This document shows positions 1 through 8,242 of a stretch of 64,000 nucleotides of DNA, one piece after another; position 1 is the first letter of the stretch, and every line of letters begins with the position of its first letter. This stretch comes from Leucobacter allii. GTDB taxonomy: Bacteria > Actinomycetota > Actinomycetes > Actinomycetales > Microbacteriaceae. The notes under the pieces are model-generated. The model worked only from the letters and a program-made list of their open reading frames with translations, was not told the origin of the DNA and did no database searches. The DNA is taken from assembly GCF_022919155.1 (NCBI RefSeq), contig NZ_CP095045.1:930001-994000 (forward strand). The letters are read 5' to 3'. The position numbers and the translations under genes were made by a program.

Positions 1-929
1 CCACGTTCACGACCGTGTTCAGACCGGCGGTCGCCCTGCTCAACGGCAGCGCGAACGGGATCCTGCGCTCCATCGGCATCGAGCCCAAGGAGGAGCTCTC
101 CGGCGCCCGATCGGCGGAGGAGCTCTCCTCGCTCGTGCGCCACTCGGCGAGCGCCGGCCTGCTCGAGGCCGACACGGCGACGCTGCTCGACCGGACGCTG
201 CGGTTCTCCGAGCTCACGGCCGGCGACGTCATGACGCCGCGCCTCAGGATCGAGAGCATCCAGAAGCTCGAGTCGGCGCAGGCCGTGCTCGAGCTCTCGG
301 GTCGCACCGGCTACTCGCGGTTCCCGGTCATCGACGACGACCGGGACGACGTCGTCGGCGTGGTGCACGTCAAGCAGGCCGTGTCGGTGCCCCGCGCCAA
401 GCGCTCGGAGGTGCCGGTCGCCGCGCTCGCCGAGGAGGTCCTCCGCGTGCCCGAGACGATCCGCCTGGACCAGCTGCTCGAAGAGCTGCGCTCCCGGGGG
501 TTCCAGCTCGCCATCGTCGTCGACGAGTACGGCGGCACGGCGGGCATCGTCACTCTCGAGGATCTCGTGGAGGAGATCGTCGGCGAGGTCGCCGACGAGC
601 ACGATCGCGCGGCGGCCGGCGTGGTCGGCACGGCGGACGAGATGACCTTCCCCGCCGACCTGCGCCCCGACGAGGTGCGCGAGCAGACCGGGATCGAGAT
701 CCCCGAGGACGACGAGTACGACACGGTCGCCGGCTACGTGCTGCGCGAGCTCGGCCGTATCCCGGTGGCGGGCGACGAGGTCGGGCTGCCCGACGGCGGC
801 ACCCTGCGCATCGAGCGGATGGACGGACGCCGCGTCGCGCGGCTGCGCTACACGAGCGCCCCGCTGCCCGACGGGTCCGACGACGACTCCGAAGCCGCGG
901 GGACCGATGGGGCGGGGGTGCGCGCATGA
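1..929 (+). CDS. CBS-domain / HlyC-CorC family membrane protein (5'-partial)
   Basis: This is the C-terminal part of a hemolysin-like (TlyC/CorC/CNNM) protein. The frame is open from base 3 to the left edge, so the GTG at 15 is probably internal and the N-terminal DUF21 membrane domain lies outside the window. Visible parts are the linker after the membrane domain (PAVALLNGSANGILR), two CBS repeats (GDVMTPR near the start of the first; the family signature VVDEYGGTAGIVTLEDLVEE in the second) and a CorC/HlyC transporter-associated domain in the last ~90 residues. Members sit in the cell membrane and are linked to divalent-metal (Mg/Co) homeostasis; the substrate cannot be told here. The stop overlaps the next gene's start by 4 bases (ATGA), so the two are co-transcribed and translationally coupled. 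Confidence 0.85.
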   Translation, partial: TFTTVFRPAVALLNGSANGILRSIGIEPKEELSGARSAEELSSLVRHSASAGLLEADTATLLDRTLRFSELTAGDVMTPRLRIESIQKLESAQAVLELSGRTGYSRFPVIDDDRDDVVGVVHVKQAVSVPRAKRSEVPVAALAEEVLRVPETIRLDQLLEELRSRGFQLAIVVDEYGGTAGIVTLEDLVEEIVGEVADEHDRAAAGVVGTADEMTFPADLRPDEVREQTGIEIPEDDEYDTVAGYVLRELGRIPVAGDEVGLPDGGTLRIERMDGRRVARLRYTSAPLPDGSDDDSEAAGTDGAGVRA

Positions 930-1972
930 GCGACTGGGCAGGAATCGTCTGGCTCGTGGTGCTGCTCGCCGTGAACGCCTTCTTCGTCGGCGCCGAGTTC
1001 GCCGTGCTCTCGGCGCGGCGCTCGCAGATCGAGCCCCGCGCCGAGGCGGGCTCCAAGCGCGCGAGGACCGCCCTCTACGCGATGGAGCACGCGACCCTCA
1101 TGCTCGCCACGAGCCAGCTGGGCATCACGGTCTGCTCGCTGCTCATCCTGAACGTGTCCGAGCCGGCGATCCACCACCTGCTCGAGGGGCCGCTCGAGTG
1201 GACGGGGCTCTCGCCCGAGGTCGTCGGGGTCGTCGCGTTCGTGCTCACCCTCGTCGGGGTGACCTACCTGCACGTCGTCTTCGGCGAGATGGTGCCGAAG
1301 AACGCGGCCTTCTCGATGCCCGACCAGGCGGTCCTCCTCCTCGCGCCGCCCCTCGTCGCGGTCTCGCGGGTGCTCCGCCACGTCATCGCGGCGCTCAACG
1401 CGATCGCGAACGGCGTGCTGCGCCTGTTCCGCGTCGAGCCGAAGTCGGAGACGAACAGCACCTTCACGCTCGAGGAGGTCGCGAGCATCGTGAGCCACTC
1501 GACGCGCGAGGGCGTGCTCGAGGATCGCAGCGGCGCGCTCTCGGCGGCGTTCGAGTTCACGGCGAAGCGCGCGGCCGACCTGCTCGTGCCGTTCGATCGC
1601 CTCGTCGTGCTGCCGGCAGGCTCGACGCCCGAGGACGTCGAGGCCGCCGTGGCGAAGCACGGCTTCTCGCGCTACCCGATCGCGGGGAGCGACGGCGAGC
1701 TCGACGGATACGTGCACATCAAGGATCTCGTGCGCCTCGGGGAGGACCGCATCGCGGAGCCCATCGCGGCGAAGCGGATCCGCGAGATGATCGCGCTGCA
1801 CGCCCAGACGGAGCTCGAGGACGTGCTGGCGCGCATGCAGGAGCGGGGGATCCACCTCGCACGGATCTTCGAGAAGGACGGCACCGAGCTCGGCGTCGTC
1901 TTCCTCGAGGACGTCATCGAGGAGCTCGTCGGCGAGGTGCACGACGCGACGCGGCGCGGTCACGGACGGTAG
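926..1972 (+). CDS. CNNM (DUF21) transmembrane and CBS-domain protein
   Basis: A 348-residue membrane protein of the same family as the upstream gene. The N-terminal DUF21/CNNM region has about four hydrophobic segments (first at residues ~5-25, then ~60-80, ~95-115 and ~130-150, with the conserved HVVFGEMVPKNAAF patch). A CBS pair follows at roughly residues 205-335 and ends in FLEDVIEELVGEV. Unlike the upstream paralogue it lacks the C-terminal CorC/HlyC domain and stops right after the second CBS repeat. Tandem paralogues of this kind are common in actinobacteria and are thought to act in metal transport or its control; that role is family knowledge, not shown here. A hairpin follows the stop. 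Confidence 0.85.
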   Translation: MSDWAGIVWLVVLLAVNAFFVGAEFAVLSARRSQIEPRAEAGSKRARTALYAMEHATLMLATSQLGITVCSLLILNVSEPAIHHLLEGPLEWTGLSPEVVGVVAFVLTLVGVTYLHVVFGEMVPKNAAFSMPDQAVLLLAPPLVAVSRVLRHVIAALNAIANGVLRLFRVEPKSETNSTFTLEEVASIVSHSTREGVLEDRSGALSAAFEFTAKRAADLLVPFDRLVVLPAGSTPEDVEAAVAKHGFSRYPIAGSDGELDGYVHIKDLVRLGEDRIAEPIAAKRIREMIALHAQTELEDVLARMQERGIHLARIFEKDGTELGVVFLEDVIEELVGEVHDATRRGHGR

Positions 1973-1976
1973 CGGG

Positions 1977-2015
1977 GCCCGCCCGGGACCCCGAGAACCG
2001 GGACCCCGGGCGGGC
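1977..2015. terminator. Bidirectional hairpin terminator
   Basis: Arms GCCCGCCCGGG (1977-1987) and CCCGGGCGGGC (2005-2015) form a perfect 11-bp stem between two convergent genes. There is no clear U-tract on either side, so this is a likely but unproven terminator for both strands. Confidence 0.5.
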
Positions 2016-2056
2016 GTCGGCGCACTGCGGCGCGACGTCGGCGCGCCGCTCGCGTC

Positions 2057-2647
2057 TCAGCGCGCGGAGAGCACCAGGTGCGCGCTGATCTCGTCGACCG
2101 GCAGGTCCGCGCCGCTCGTGAGCGGGCTGTCGGGGATGTCGAAGTCGAGGTCGAACTCGGCGCTCTCCTCGTCGAGCTTCGTGGGGGTGAGGCGCAGCTG
2201 CGCCTCCTGGTGCACGATGCCGTTGACGGAGAGCGTGCCGACCGCGGTCACCGTCGGGTCGCCGCCCTCGCGGCGCAGCACCGTCGGCTGCGTGAGGACG
2301 AACTTCGCCTCGGGGAACGCCGCGAGGCGCGCGCGCAGTTCGGCTCCCGTGATGACGCCGTCGTTGAGCACGAAGTAGCCGCTCGTCTCCACGTGCGCGG
2401 CGAAGGCCCCGGCGACCGAGCCGCCGATCTCCCCCTCGGCGGAGGTGAGCTCGGCGTCGGTGACGTCGTAGATCGTCACGACCGGCACCTCGAGCACGTC
2501 GGAGCCCGCCGCGGCCTGGAGCTCCGCGGCCTGCGCGCCGATGTCCGCCGCGGGGGAGCACCCCGTGAGGGCGAAGGGGAGCGCCGCCGATACGGTGGCC
2601 ACGACGCCGAAGACGCGGACGGAGCGGCTCACTCGCGTGACGGACAA
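2057..2647 (-). CDS. Putative lipoprotein, YceI-like fold possible
   Basis: A 196-residue exported protein. A TTG start at 2647 is chosen because AAGGAG lies 6 bases upstream and it leaves a compact signal: SRSVRVFGVVATVSAALPFA followed by the lipobox LTGC, so Cys31 would be lipidated and the protein anchored on the outer face of the membrane. The mature part has FVLTQPTVLRREGG, then a strand-rich stretch with VNGIVHQEAQLRL, reminiscent of YceI-family lipocalin-like proteins. I do not assign a ligand. It stands alone on the minus strand, downstream of metX but with its own ribosome binding site. Confidence 0.7.
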   Translation of the reverse strand: MSVTRVSRSVRVFGVVATVSAALPFALTGCSPAADIGAQAAELQAAAGSDVLEVPVVTIYDVTDAELTSAEGEIGGSVAGAFAAHVETSGYFVLNDGVITGAELRARLAAFPEAKFVLTQPTVLRREGGDPTVTAVGTLSVNGIVHQEAQLRLTPTKLDEESAEFDLDFDIPDSPLTSGADLPVDEISAHLVLSAR

Positions 2648-2744
2648 TTCCTGCTCCTTCTGGGATCGACGGTACCCGGCGAGCCTACGCGCGCAAGGTG
2701 GGAGGCTCCCGGGAACCGTCGGGGAGTCCGAGGGGAGCGCGGCC

Positions 2745-3956
2745 TCAGCTCGCGAGCAGGCGCTCCAGCTGGGCGCCGACGCGCGCGAACTCGATGAGGA
2801 ACGCGTCGTGGCCGAACGGCGAATCGATCCGGGTCGCGAGCCCGCCGTCGAGACTGCCGGGCGCGTGCCGCGCGATCTCGTCCTGCCCCTCGAGCGTGAA
2901 CAGGCGGTCGCTCGGGATCCCGAGGACGAGCGTCGGGAGGTCGAGCGCGCCGAGCGCCGCGGCGACACCGCCGCGGCCCCGGCCGACGTCGTGGGAGTTC
3001 ATCGCCTGCACGAGCGTCACGTAGCTTCCGGCGTCGAAGCGCCGGGTGAACTTGTTCCCGTGGAAGTCGAGGTAGGACTCGACGGCGAAGCGGCCGCCGC
3101 CGCCGAGCGGGCTCACCGCCGACTGCCACGAGCGGCCGAAGCGGTCGTCGAGCTCCGTGTGGCTGCGGTAGTTGAGCAGCGCGAGCCGCCGCGCCGTCGC
3201 GAGGCCGTGGTGGGGGCCGGTGCCGTCCGGGGCGTCGTAGTAGTGTCCGCCGCGGTAGAAGGGGTCGGAGCGGATCGCCTCGAGCTGCACGAGGTTCAGG
3301 CCGATCTGGTCCGCCGTCGTCACCGGGGGCGCCGCGATGACGGCGAGCCGGGAGAGACGATCGGGGTGGGCGATCGCCCACTCGAGCGCGTGCATGCCGC
3401 CCATGGAGCCCCCGATGACGGCGGCGAACCGCTCGATCCCGAGCTCGTCGGCGAAGCGGACGGCGGCGGCGACCTGGTCGCGGATCGTGAGGTAGGGGAA
3501 CCTTCCGCCCCACTCGCGTCCGTTCGGGTCGAGGGATCCCGGGCCGGTCGAGCCCTGGCAGCCGCCGAGGACGTTCGGCGCCACGATGCAGTAGCGGTCG
3601 GTGTCGAGCGGCTTGCCCGGCCCGACGATCTCCGACCACCAGCCGTCCGTGGGGTGCCCGGGTCCCGCGGCGCCGACGAGGTGGCTGTCTCCGGTGAGCG
3701 CGTGGAAGACGAGGATCGCGTTGTCGCGCTGCGGGGCGAGCTCGCCGAACGTCTCGTACGCGATGCGGACCGCGGGCAGCTCCTCGCCCGCTTCGGTCGC
3801 GAAGGCGCCGATCGACGCGAAGCGGCGCTCGCCGACGGGATCGCCGTCCCGCCAGCCGCCCGAGATCGGCGGGCGCCCCATCAGCGCGCGCAGCTGCGCG
3901 TCGGTGATGAAGTCGGTCGGGAACGAGTCCTCGGGCGTCTGCCAATCCATAACCAC
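2745..3956 (-). CDS. metX: Homoserine O-acetyltransferase
   Basis: Cytoplasmic alpha/beta-hydrolase that transfers an acetyl (possibly succinyl) group to homoserine, the committed step to methionine. It is 403 residues, usual for MetX. The nucleophile elbow GGSMGGM puts the catalytic Ser at residue ~184. The catalytic His is in SPFGHDAF (~383), with an Asp near residue 350 (IPSDRLF). The oxyanion-side patch FHALTGDSH and the conserved PNVLGGCQGSTGP segment are both present. GTG 3956 gives the listed length; ATG 3950, two codons later, is equally plausible because neither has a strong ribosome binding site. It lies 61 bases downstream of metY on the same strand, and the pair forms the direct-sulfhydrylation route to homocysteine. 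Confidence 0.93.
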   Translation of the reverse strand: MVMDWQTPEDSFPTDFITDAQLRALMGRPPISGGWRDGDPVGERRFASIGAFATEAGEELPAVRIAYETFGELAPQRDNAILVFHALTGDSHLVGAAGPGHPTDGWWSEIVGPGKPLDTDRYCIVAPNVLGGCQGSTGPGSLDPNGREWGGRFPYLTIRDQVAAAVRFADELGIERFAAVIGGSMGGMHALEWAIAHPDRLSRLAVIAAPPVTTADQIGLNLVQLEAIRSDPFYRGGHYYDAPDGTGPHHGLATARRLALLNYRSHTELDDRFGRSWQSAVSPLGGGGRFAVESYLDFHGNKFTRRFDAGSYVTLVQAMNSHDVGRGRGGVAAALGALDLPTLVLGIPSDRLFTLEGQDEIARHAPGSLDGGLATRIDSPFGHDAFLIEFARVGAQLERLLAS

Positions 3957-4017
3957 CCATTGTGCCCGTCCGGGCGGGGCCGTGCGCGATTGTTACGCGC
4001 CGCGGCCCCGGGCCGGC

Positions 4018-5343
4018 TCAGGCCTGGGCGGACTGCGCGGCGACGACCTCGCGGGCGGCCGCGAAGCCGCGCTCGAGGTCGGCCGTGATGTCGTCGATGT
4101 GCTCGAGCCCCACCGAGAGGCGCACGAGCCCGGGGGTGACGCCGGCGGTGAGCTGCTGCTCGGGGGTGAGCTGCGAGTGGGTGGTCGACGCCGGGTGGAT
4201 GATGAGCGAGCGCACGTCGCCGATGTTGGCGACGTGGCTGAAGAGCTCGACGTTCTCGACCACCGCGCGGCCCGCGTCGACGCCCCCCTTGAGCTCGAAG
4301 GCGAGCACCGCGCCGACGCCCTTCGGCGCGTAGCGGTTCGCGGCCGCGTACCAGGGGCTCGAGGGGAGCCCCGAGTAGTAGACCGTGGCGACGTCCTCGT
4401 GGGCGTCCAGCCACTCCGCGACCTCCTGGGCGTTCTGCACGTGCCGTTCGACGCGCAGCGACAGCGTCTCGATGCCCTGCAGCAGGAGCCAGGCGCTGTG
4501 CGGGGCGATCGAGGAGCCGAGGTCGCGCAGCAGCTGCACGCGCGCCTTGATGATGTAGGCGATGCCGTCGCCGACGGCGCCGGTGTAGCTGACGCCGTTG
4601 TAGGAGGGGTCGGGCTCGGTGAGGCCGGGGAAGCGGTCGACGTGCTCCGACCAGGGGAAGCGGCCGCCGTCGACGATCACGCCGCCGATGGTCGTGCCGT
4701 GGCCGCCGAGGAACTTCGTGGCGGAGTGCAGCACGATGTCGGCCCCGTGCTCCAGCGGGCGGACGAGGTAGGGGCTCGCGACCGTGTTGTCGATGATGAG
4801 CGGGACGTCGTTCTCATGGGCCACCTCGGCCACCGCGGCGATGTCGAGCACGTTGGAGCGCGGGTTCGCGATCGACTCGGCGAAGAAGAGCTTCGTGTTC
4901 GGGCGCACGGCGCGCTGCCAGGCCGCCGGGTCGTCCTGATCCTCGACGAAGGTGACCTCGATGCCGAGCTTGGCCAGCGAGTACTTGAAGAGGTTGTAGG
5001 TGCCGCCGTAGATGGAGCTCGAGGAGACGATGTGGTCGCCGGCGTTCGCGATGTTCAGCACGGCGAAGGTCGAGGCCGCCTGGCCGCTCGCGAGCAGCAG
5101 CGCCCCGGTGCCGCCCTCGAGGGCCGCGACCCGCTCCTCAACGACCGCCTGCGTCGGGTTCGTGATGCGCGTGTAGATGGGGCCGAGCTCGGCGAGCGCG
5201 AAGCGGTTCGCCGCCTGGGTCGTGTCGTCGAAGACGAAGGAGGTGGTCTGGTGGATCGGCACGGCGCGCGCGCCGGTCTCGTCGGGCTGCTGGCCCGCGT
5301 GGATCTGCTTGGTCTCGAAGCCCCAGGCGGTCTGGTCGGTCAT
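4018..5343 (-). CDS. metY: O-acetylhomoserine aminocarboxypropyltransferase (sulfhydrylase)
   Basis: PLP enzyme that condenses O-acetylhomoserine with sulfide to give homocysteine, taking the product of the neighbouring metX. 441 residues from ATG 5343, which has GAGGAG 8 bases upstream; the frame extends further upstream but has no better start. Cys/Met-metabolism PLP family features are the start motif [12 protein letters not shown], the tetramer-contact IYTRITNPT, the PLP phosphate loop around SSSIYGGT, the Asp in [10 protein letters not shown] and the Schiff-base Lys210 in [11 protein letters not shown]. metY is the first gene of the metY-metX operon. The 200-base spacer to the divergent SDR gene contains a small inverted repeat (CGTATC...GATACG, 5418-5437) but no SAM riboswitch that I could recognise. 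Confidence 0.94.
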   Translation of the reverse strand: MTDQTAWGFETKQIHAGQQPDETGARAVPIHQTTSFVFDDTTQAANRFALAELGPIYTRITNPTQAVVEERVAALEGGTGALLLASGQAASTFAVLNIANAGDHIVSSSSIYGGTYNLFKYSLAKLGIEVTFVEDQDDPAAWQRAVRPNTKLFFAESIANPRSNVLDIAAVAEVAHENDVPLIIDNTVASPYLVRPLEHGADIVLHSATKFLGGHGTTIGGVIVDGGRFPWSEHVDRFPGLTEPDPSYNGVSYTGAVGDGIAYIIKARVQLLRDLGSSIAPHSAWLLLQGIETLSLRVERHVQNAQEVAEWLDAHEDVATVYYSGLPSSPWYAAANRYAPKGVGAVLAFELKGGVDAGRAVVENVELFSHVANIGDVRSLIIHPASTTHSQLTPEQQLTAGVTPGLVRLSVGLEHIDDITADLERGFAAAREVVAAQSAQA

Positions 5344-5566
5344 GGAGTTGCTCCTCGGTGAGTCGGTCGTCGGGTGCCGCGGCCCCGTGCGCGGCGGGCG
5401 AGCACGCGACCCCTGCATCGTATCGGGAAGGGATACGTCGGGCGGATGTTCCTCGAGCGTACGGAGGGCCGCCGAGCGCGGCAACGGAGCGGGACACGCC
5501 GCGTAATGTTTGTATGCTCGAAGGGCGGGGCCGCGGCGGCCCGCGCCGGGTGGACGGAGGATCGGC

Positions 5567-6340
5567 ATGGCGGATCGCGTGGTGGTGACCGGGGCGAGCT
5601 CGGGGATCGGAGCGGCGACCGTGCGCCGCTTCGCGGAGCTCGGGTGGGAGACCGTCGCGGTGGCGCGGCGCGCGGATCGGCTCCACGCCCTCGCCGCGGA
5701 GACCGGCGCGCACCCGGTCGTCTGCGATGTCACCGACGAGGCGCAGGTGGCCGCGATGGCCGCCGAGGTCGAGGCGACCGGAGGCGCGACCGGGCTCGTC
5801 AACAACGCCGGCGGCGCGCTCGGCACCGAGTCGGTCGAGTCCGCCTCGAACGACGACTGGCGGCGCATGTTCGAGGTCAATGTGCTCGGCCTGCGCACGG
5901 TCACGGCGGCGCTGCTGCCCGTGCTGCGCGCCGGCGCCGCGCACGGCGGCTGGGCCTCGATCCTGAACCTCACCTCGACGGCCGGGCTCGCCGCCTACGC
6001 CGGGGGCGGCGGGTACAACGCCGCGAAGTACGCGGCGCACGCCGTGACCGAGGTGCTGCGGCTCGAGCTCGCCGGCGAGCCGATCCGGGTGATGGAGCTC
6101 GCCCCCGGCCTCGTGCACACCGAGGAGTTCACCCTGAACCGCCTGCGCGGCGACGCGGCCGGGGCGCGCAAGCCCTACGAGGACGTCGTCCCGCTCACCG
6201 CCGAGGACGTCGCGCGGGTGCTCGTCGGCGCCTTCGTCCAGCCGCCGCACGTCAACCAGGACCTCATCGTGCTGCGCCCCGTCGCGCAGTCGAGCGTCTT
6301 CCACACGCACCGCGGGCCGCTCGCCCCGAAGGCGGGCTGA
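5567..6340 (+). CDS. Short-chain dehydrogenase/reductase
   Basis: A 257-residue classical SDR that binds NAD(P)H through a Rossmann fold. The cofactor glycine motif is TGASSGIG at residues ~7-14, the NNAG motif is at ~82, the catalytic Ser is in LNLTSTAG and the Tyr-x-x-x-Lys pair is YNAAKYA (~150). The sequence resembles serine 3-dehydrogenase/YdfG-like NADP enzymes, but the substrate cannot be fixed. ATG 5567 is chosen over the earlier in-frame ATG at 5510 because GGAGG sits 6 bases upstream and the protein then begins directly with the beta1 strand. A TATGCT -10-like box lies at 5513-5518. The uracil-DNA glycosylase gene starts 4 bases after its stop, so the two are likely co-transcribed. 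Confidence 0.88.
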   Translation: MADRVVVTGASSGIGAATVRRFAELGWETVAVARRADRLHALAAETGAHPVVCDVTDEAQVAAMAAEVEATGGATGLVNNAGGALGTESVESASNDDWRRMFEVNVLGLRTVTAALLPVLRAGAAHGGWASILNLTSTAGLAAYAGGGGYNAAKYAAHAVTEVLRLELAGEPIRVMELAPGLVHTEEFTLNRLRGDAAGARKPYEDVVPLTAEDVARVLVGAFVQPPHVNQDLIVLRPVAQSSVFHTHRGPLAPKAG

Positions 6341-6344
6341 GCCG

Positions 6345-7049
6345 GTGGCGATGGGACTGGCGGAGCTCGCGGAGCACGGGCACGTCGCGCCGGACTGGGC
6401 GGAGGCGCTCGCGCCGATGTCGGAGAGCCTGGCCGAGCTCGGCCGCTTCCTGAACGAGGAGCGCGCGGCCGGGCAGCGGATCCTCCCCGCGGGCGATCGC
6501 ATCCTCGCGGCGTTCCGCCGGCCCCTGGCCGACGTGCGGGTGCTCATCGTCGGGCAGGATCCCTACCCCACCCCGGGCCATCCGATCGGGCTCTCCTTCG
6601 CGACCGCGCCCGAGGTGCGGCCGATCCCGCGCAGCCTGCAGAACATCTACCGGGAGCTGCAGGACGACCTCGGCATCCCGCCGGCACCGCACGGCGACCT
6701 GACCGCCTGGGCCGATCACGGGGTGATGCTGCTCAACCGGGTGCTCACGGTGCGCGCCGGCGCCCCCGCGTCCCATCGGCGGCGCGGCTGGGAGGCGTTC
6801 ACCGAGCACGCGATCCGCGCCCTCGTCGCCCGCGGCGGACCCCTGGTCGCGATCCTGTGGGGCAACGACGCGCGGGGGCTCGCACCGCTGCTCGGCGACG
6901 TGCCGCGCGTCGAGAGCCCGCATCCCTCGCCGCTGTCCGCCTCGCGCGGCTTCTTCGGCTCGCGGCCGTTCAGCCGAGCGAACTCGGCGCTCGAGGCGCA
7001 GGGCGCGCCGCCCGTCGACTGGCGCCTCCCGACGCCCGGCACCCCCTGA
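6345..7049 (+). CDS. ung: Uracil-DNA glycosylase, family 1
   Basis: Base-excision repair enzyme that removes uracil from DNA. 234 residues. The water-activating motif [10 protein letters not shown] places catalytic Asp at residue 72. The uracil-recognition and leucine-loop motif [17 protein letters not shown] begins at His193, and the Asn-containing strand appears as MLLNRVLTV (~128). GTG 6345 lies 4 bases after the SDR stop; an ATG two codons later is an alternative. Length and both signature loops match the UNG family well. Confidence 0.93.
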   Translation: MAMGLAELAEHGHVAPDWAEALAPMSESLAELGRFLNEERAAGQRILPAGDRILAAFRRPLADVRVLIVGQDPYPTPGHPIGLSFATAPEVRPIPRSLQNIYRELQDDLGIPPAPHGDLTAWADHGVMLLNRVLTVRAGAPASHRRRGWEAFTEHAIRALVARGGPLVAILWGNDARGLAPLLGDVPRVESPHPSPLSASRGFFGSRPFSRANSALEAQGAPPVDWRLPTPGTP

Positions 7050-7139
7050 GCGGTCCCCGGCGCGGGTGACGGCGACGGGGTCGGCGCCGGCACGGGTCGG
7101 GCCCGGGAGCGGATGCGCCGGGGCGCCGCGCGAGCTCGC

Positions 7140-8084
7140 CTAGCCGCGCAGGGCGAGGCCCGCCGCGGCCTCGAGCACGAGGAGCGCCGCCAGGCGCACC
7201 GTGCGGCCGTCGGGCGCGTCGGCGCTCGCGTCGACCTCGGCGATGTCGACGCCCCGCACGCGCGGGTCGGCGGCGAGCAGCCGGGTGAGGCGGCGCAGCT
7301 CGTGCGCCTGGAGGCCGCCGGGGAGCGACGCCGGGCACGCCGGCGCGACGGCGCGATCGCAGACGTCGACGTCGAGGTCCACATGGATCGGACCGCCCGC
7401 CGCGCCCGCGATCGCGAGCGCCTCGGCGGCGACCTCGGCGAGCGGGCGCTCGTGCAGCTCGTCGCGGTGCACGACGGTGATCCCGAGCTCGCGCGCCCGC
7501 GAGCGGTACGCCCGCGAGTTCGCGAAGTCCGCGATGCCGATCTGCACGACGCGGCGCGGATCGAGCCCGGCCTCGACGAGCCGCCGCACGGGCGAGCCGT
7601 TGCTGCGGCCGTCGCGCAGATCGTGGTGGGCGTCGAGCGTGATGAGTCCGGCGGTCCCGATCGCGTCGCCCCAGACGCCGAGCGCCGCGGGCACCGTGAG
7701 CGCGTTGTCCCCGCCGAGCGCGACCACGAGGCGCGCGCAGGAGCCGAGTCCCGCGATCCGTCGGGCGGCCCGGGCCTCCCCGGCATCGGTGTCCGGGTCC
7801 TCGGCATCGCCCGCGTCGACGATCGCGAGCGCCTCGTCGATCACGAGCTCCGGCTCCGCCCCGCGCTCGGCGGGGGAGCCCGGCGCCGAGAGGTGGCCCG
7901 CGTAGCGCCGCAGCGCGGCGCGGATCGCCCCGGGCGTCGCGTCCGCGCCGGTGGGGGAGAGCGACGTCCGCGCCGTCGGCACCCCGATGAGGGCGAGGTC
8001 GAGCGGACCGGAGACGTCCTCCGCGGGCGGCCAGCCGCCCGTGCGCGGCCAGGAGGGGTCGTGGGGGAGCTGGGGCTGGGGCAT
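7140..8084 (-). CDS. hutG: Ureohydrolase (arginase/agmatinase family), probable formimidoylglutamase
   Basis: A 314-residue Mn-dependent ureohydrolase. Its divergent position beside histidine ammonia-lyase suggests N-formimidoylglutamate hydrolysis (HutG), the last step of histidine breakdown; the family also includes agmatinases and arginases. The metal motifs are DAHHDLRD (Asp151, His153, Asp155) and DLDVDVCDRA (Asp238/240/243). The first motif, normally GGDH or GGGH, reads GGDNAL, with Asn127 at the usual His ligand. The first-strand motif is IGVPTARTSLSPTGADATPGAIR. ATG 8084 is chosen because conserved sequence starts soon after; longer in-frame extensions are low-complexity. The shared spacer with hutH contains an 18-bp palindrome likely to be an operator. 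Confidence 0.78.
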   Translation of the reverse strand: MPQPQLPHDPSWPRTGGWPPAEDVSGPLDLALIGVPTARTSLSPTGADATPGAIRAALRRYAGHLSAPGSPAERGAEPELVIDEALAIVDAGDAEDPDTDAGEARAARRIAGLGSCARLVVALGGDNALTVPAALGVWGDAIGTAGLITLDAHHDLRDGRSNGSPVRRLVEAGLDPRRVVQIGIADFANSRAYRSRARELGITVVHRDELHERPLAEVAAEALAIAGAAGGPIHVDLDVDVCDRAVAPACPASLPGGLQAHELRRLTRLLAADPRVRGVDIAEVDASADAPDGRTVRLAALLVLEAAAGLALRG

Positions 8085-8171
8085 CGTCGTTCCGTTCCTG
8101 CCGCTCGGCGTCGGGTCGTGCGGCCAGCCTGCCACGGCGCGGCGCGGGCGTCGGCGCCCCGAGGGCGGTGC

Positions 8172-8189
8172 TGTCCGGGATCCCGGACA
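8172..8189. promoter_or_regulatory. 18-bp palindromic operator between hutG and hutH
   Basis: TGTCCGGGATCCCGGACA is a perfect palindrome in the 158-base spacer between divergent hutG and hutH. Its size and placement fit the operator of a dimeric regulator. The IclR-family gene immediately downstream of hutH is the obvious candidate ligand; that pairing is inference. Confidence 0.6.
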
Positions 8190-8242
8190 ATTGCGCGGTG
8201 CGGGGTCCGCCGCGCCCGCCGCGCATGCGCTGGAATCGAGGC

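Noticed and set aside
5344..5566. Possible SAM riboswitch upstream of metY
   Set aside because: I searched by eye for the conserved cores of the known SAM classes on the minus strand and saw none; only a short CGTATC/GATACG hairpin is present.
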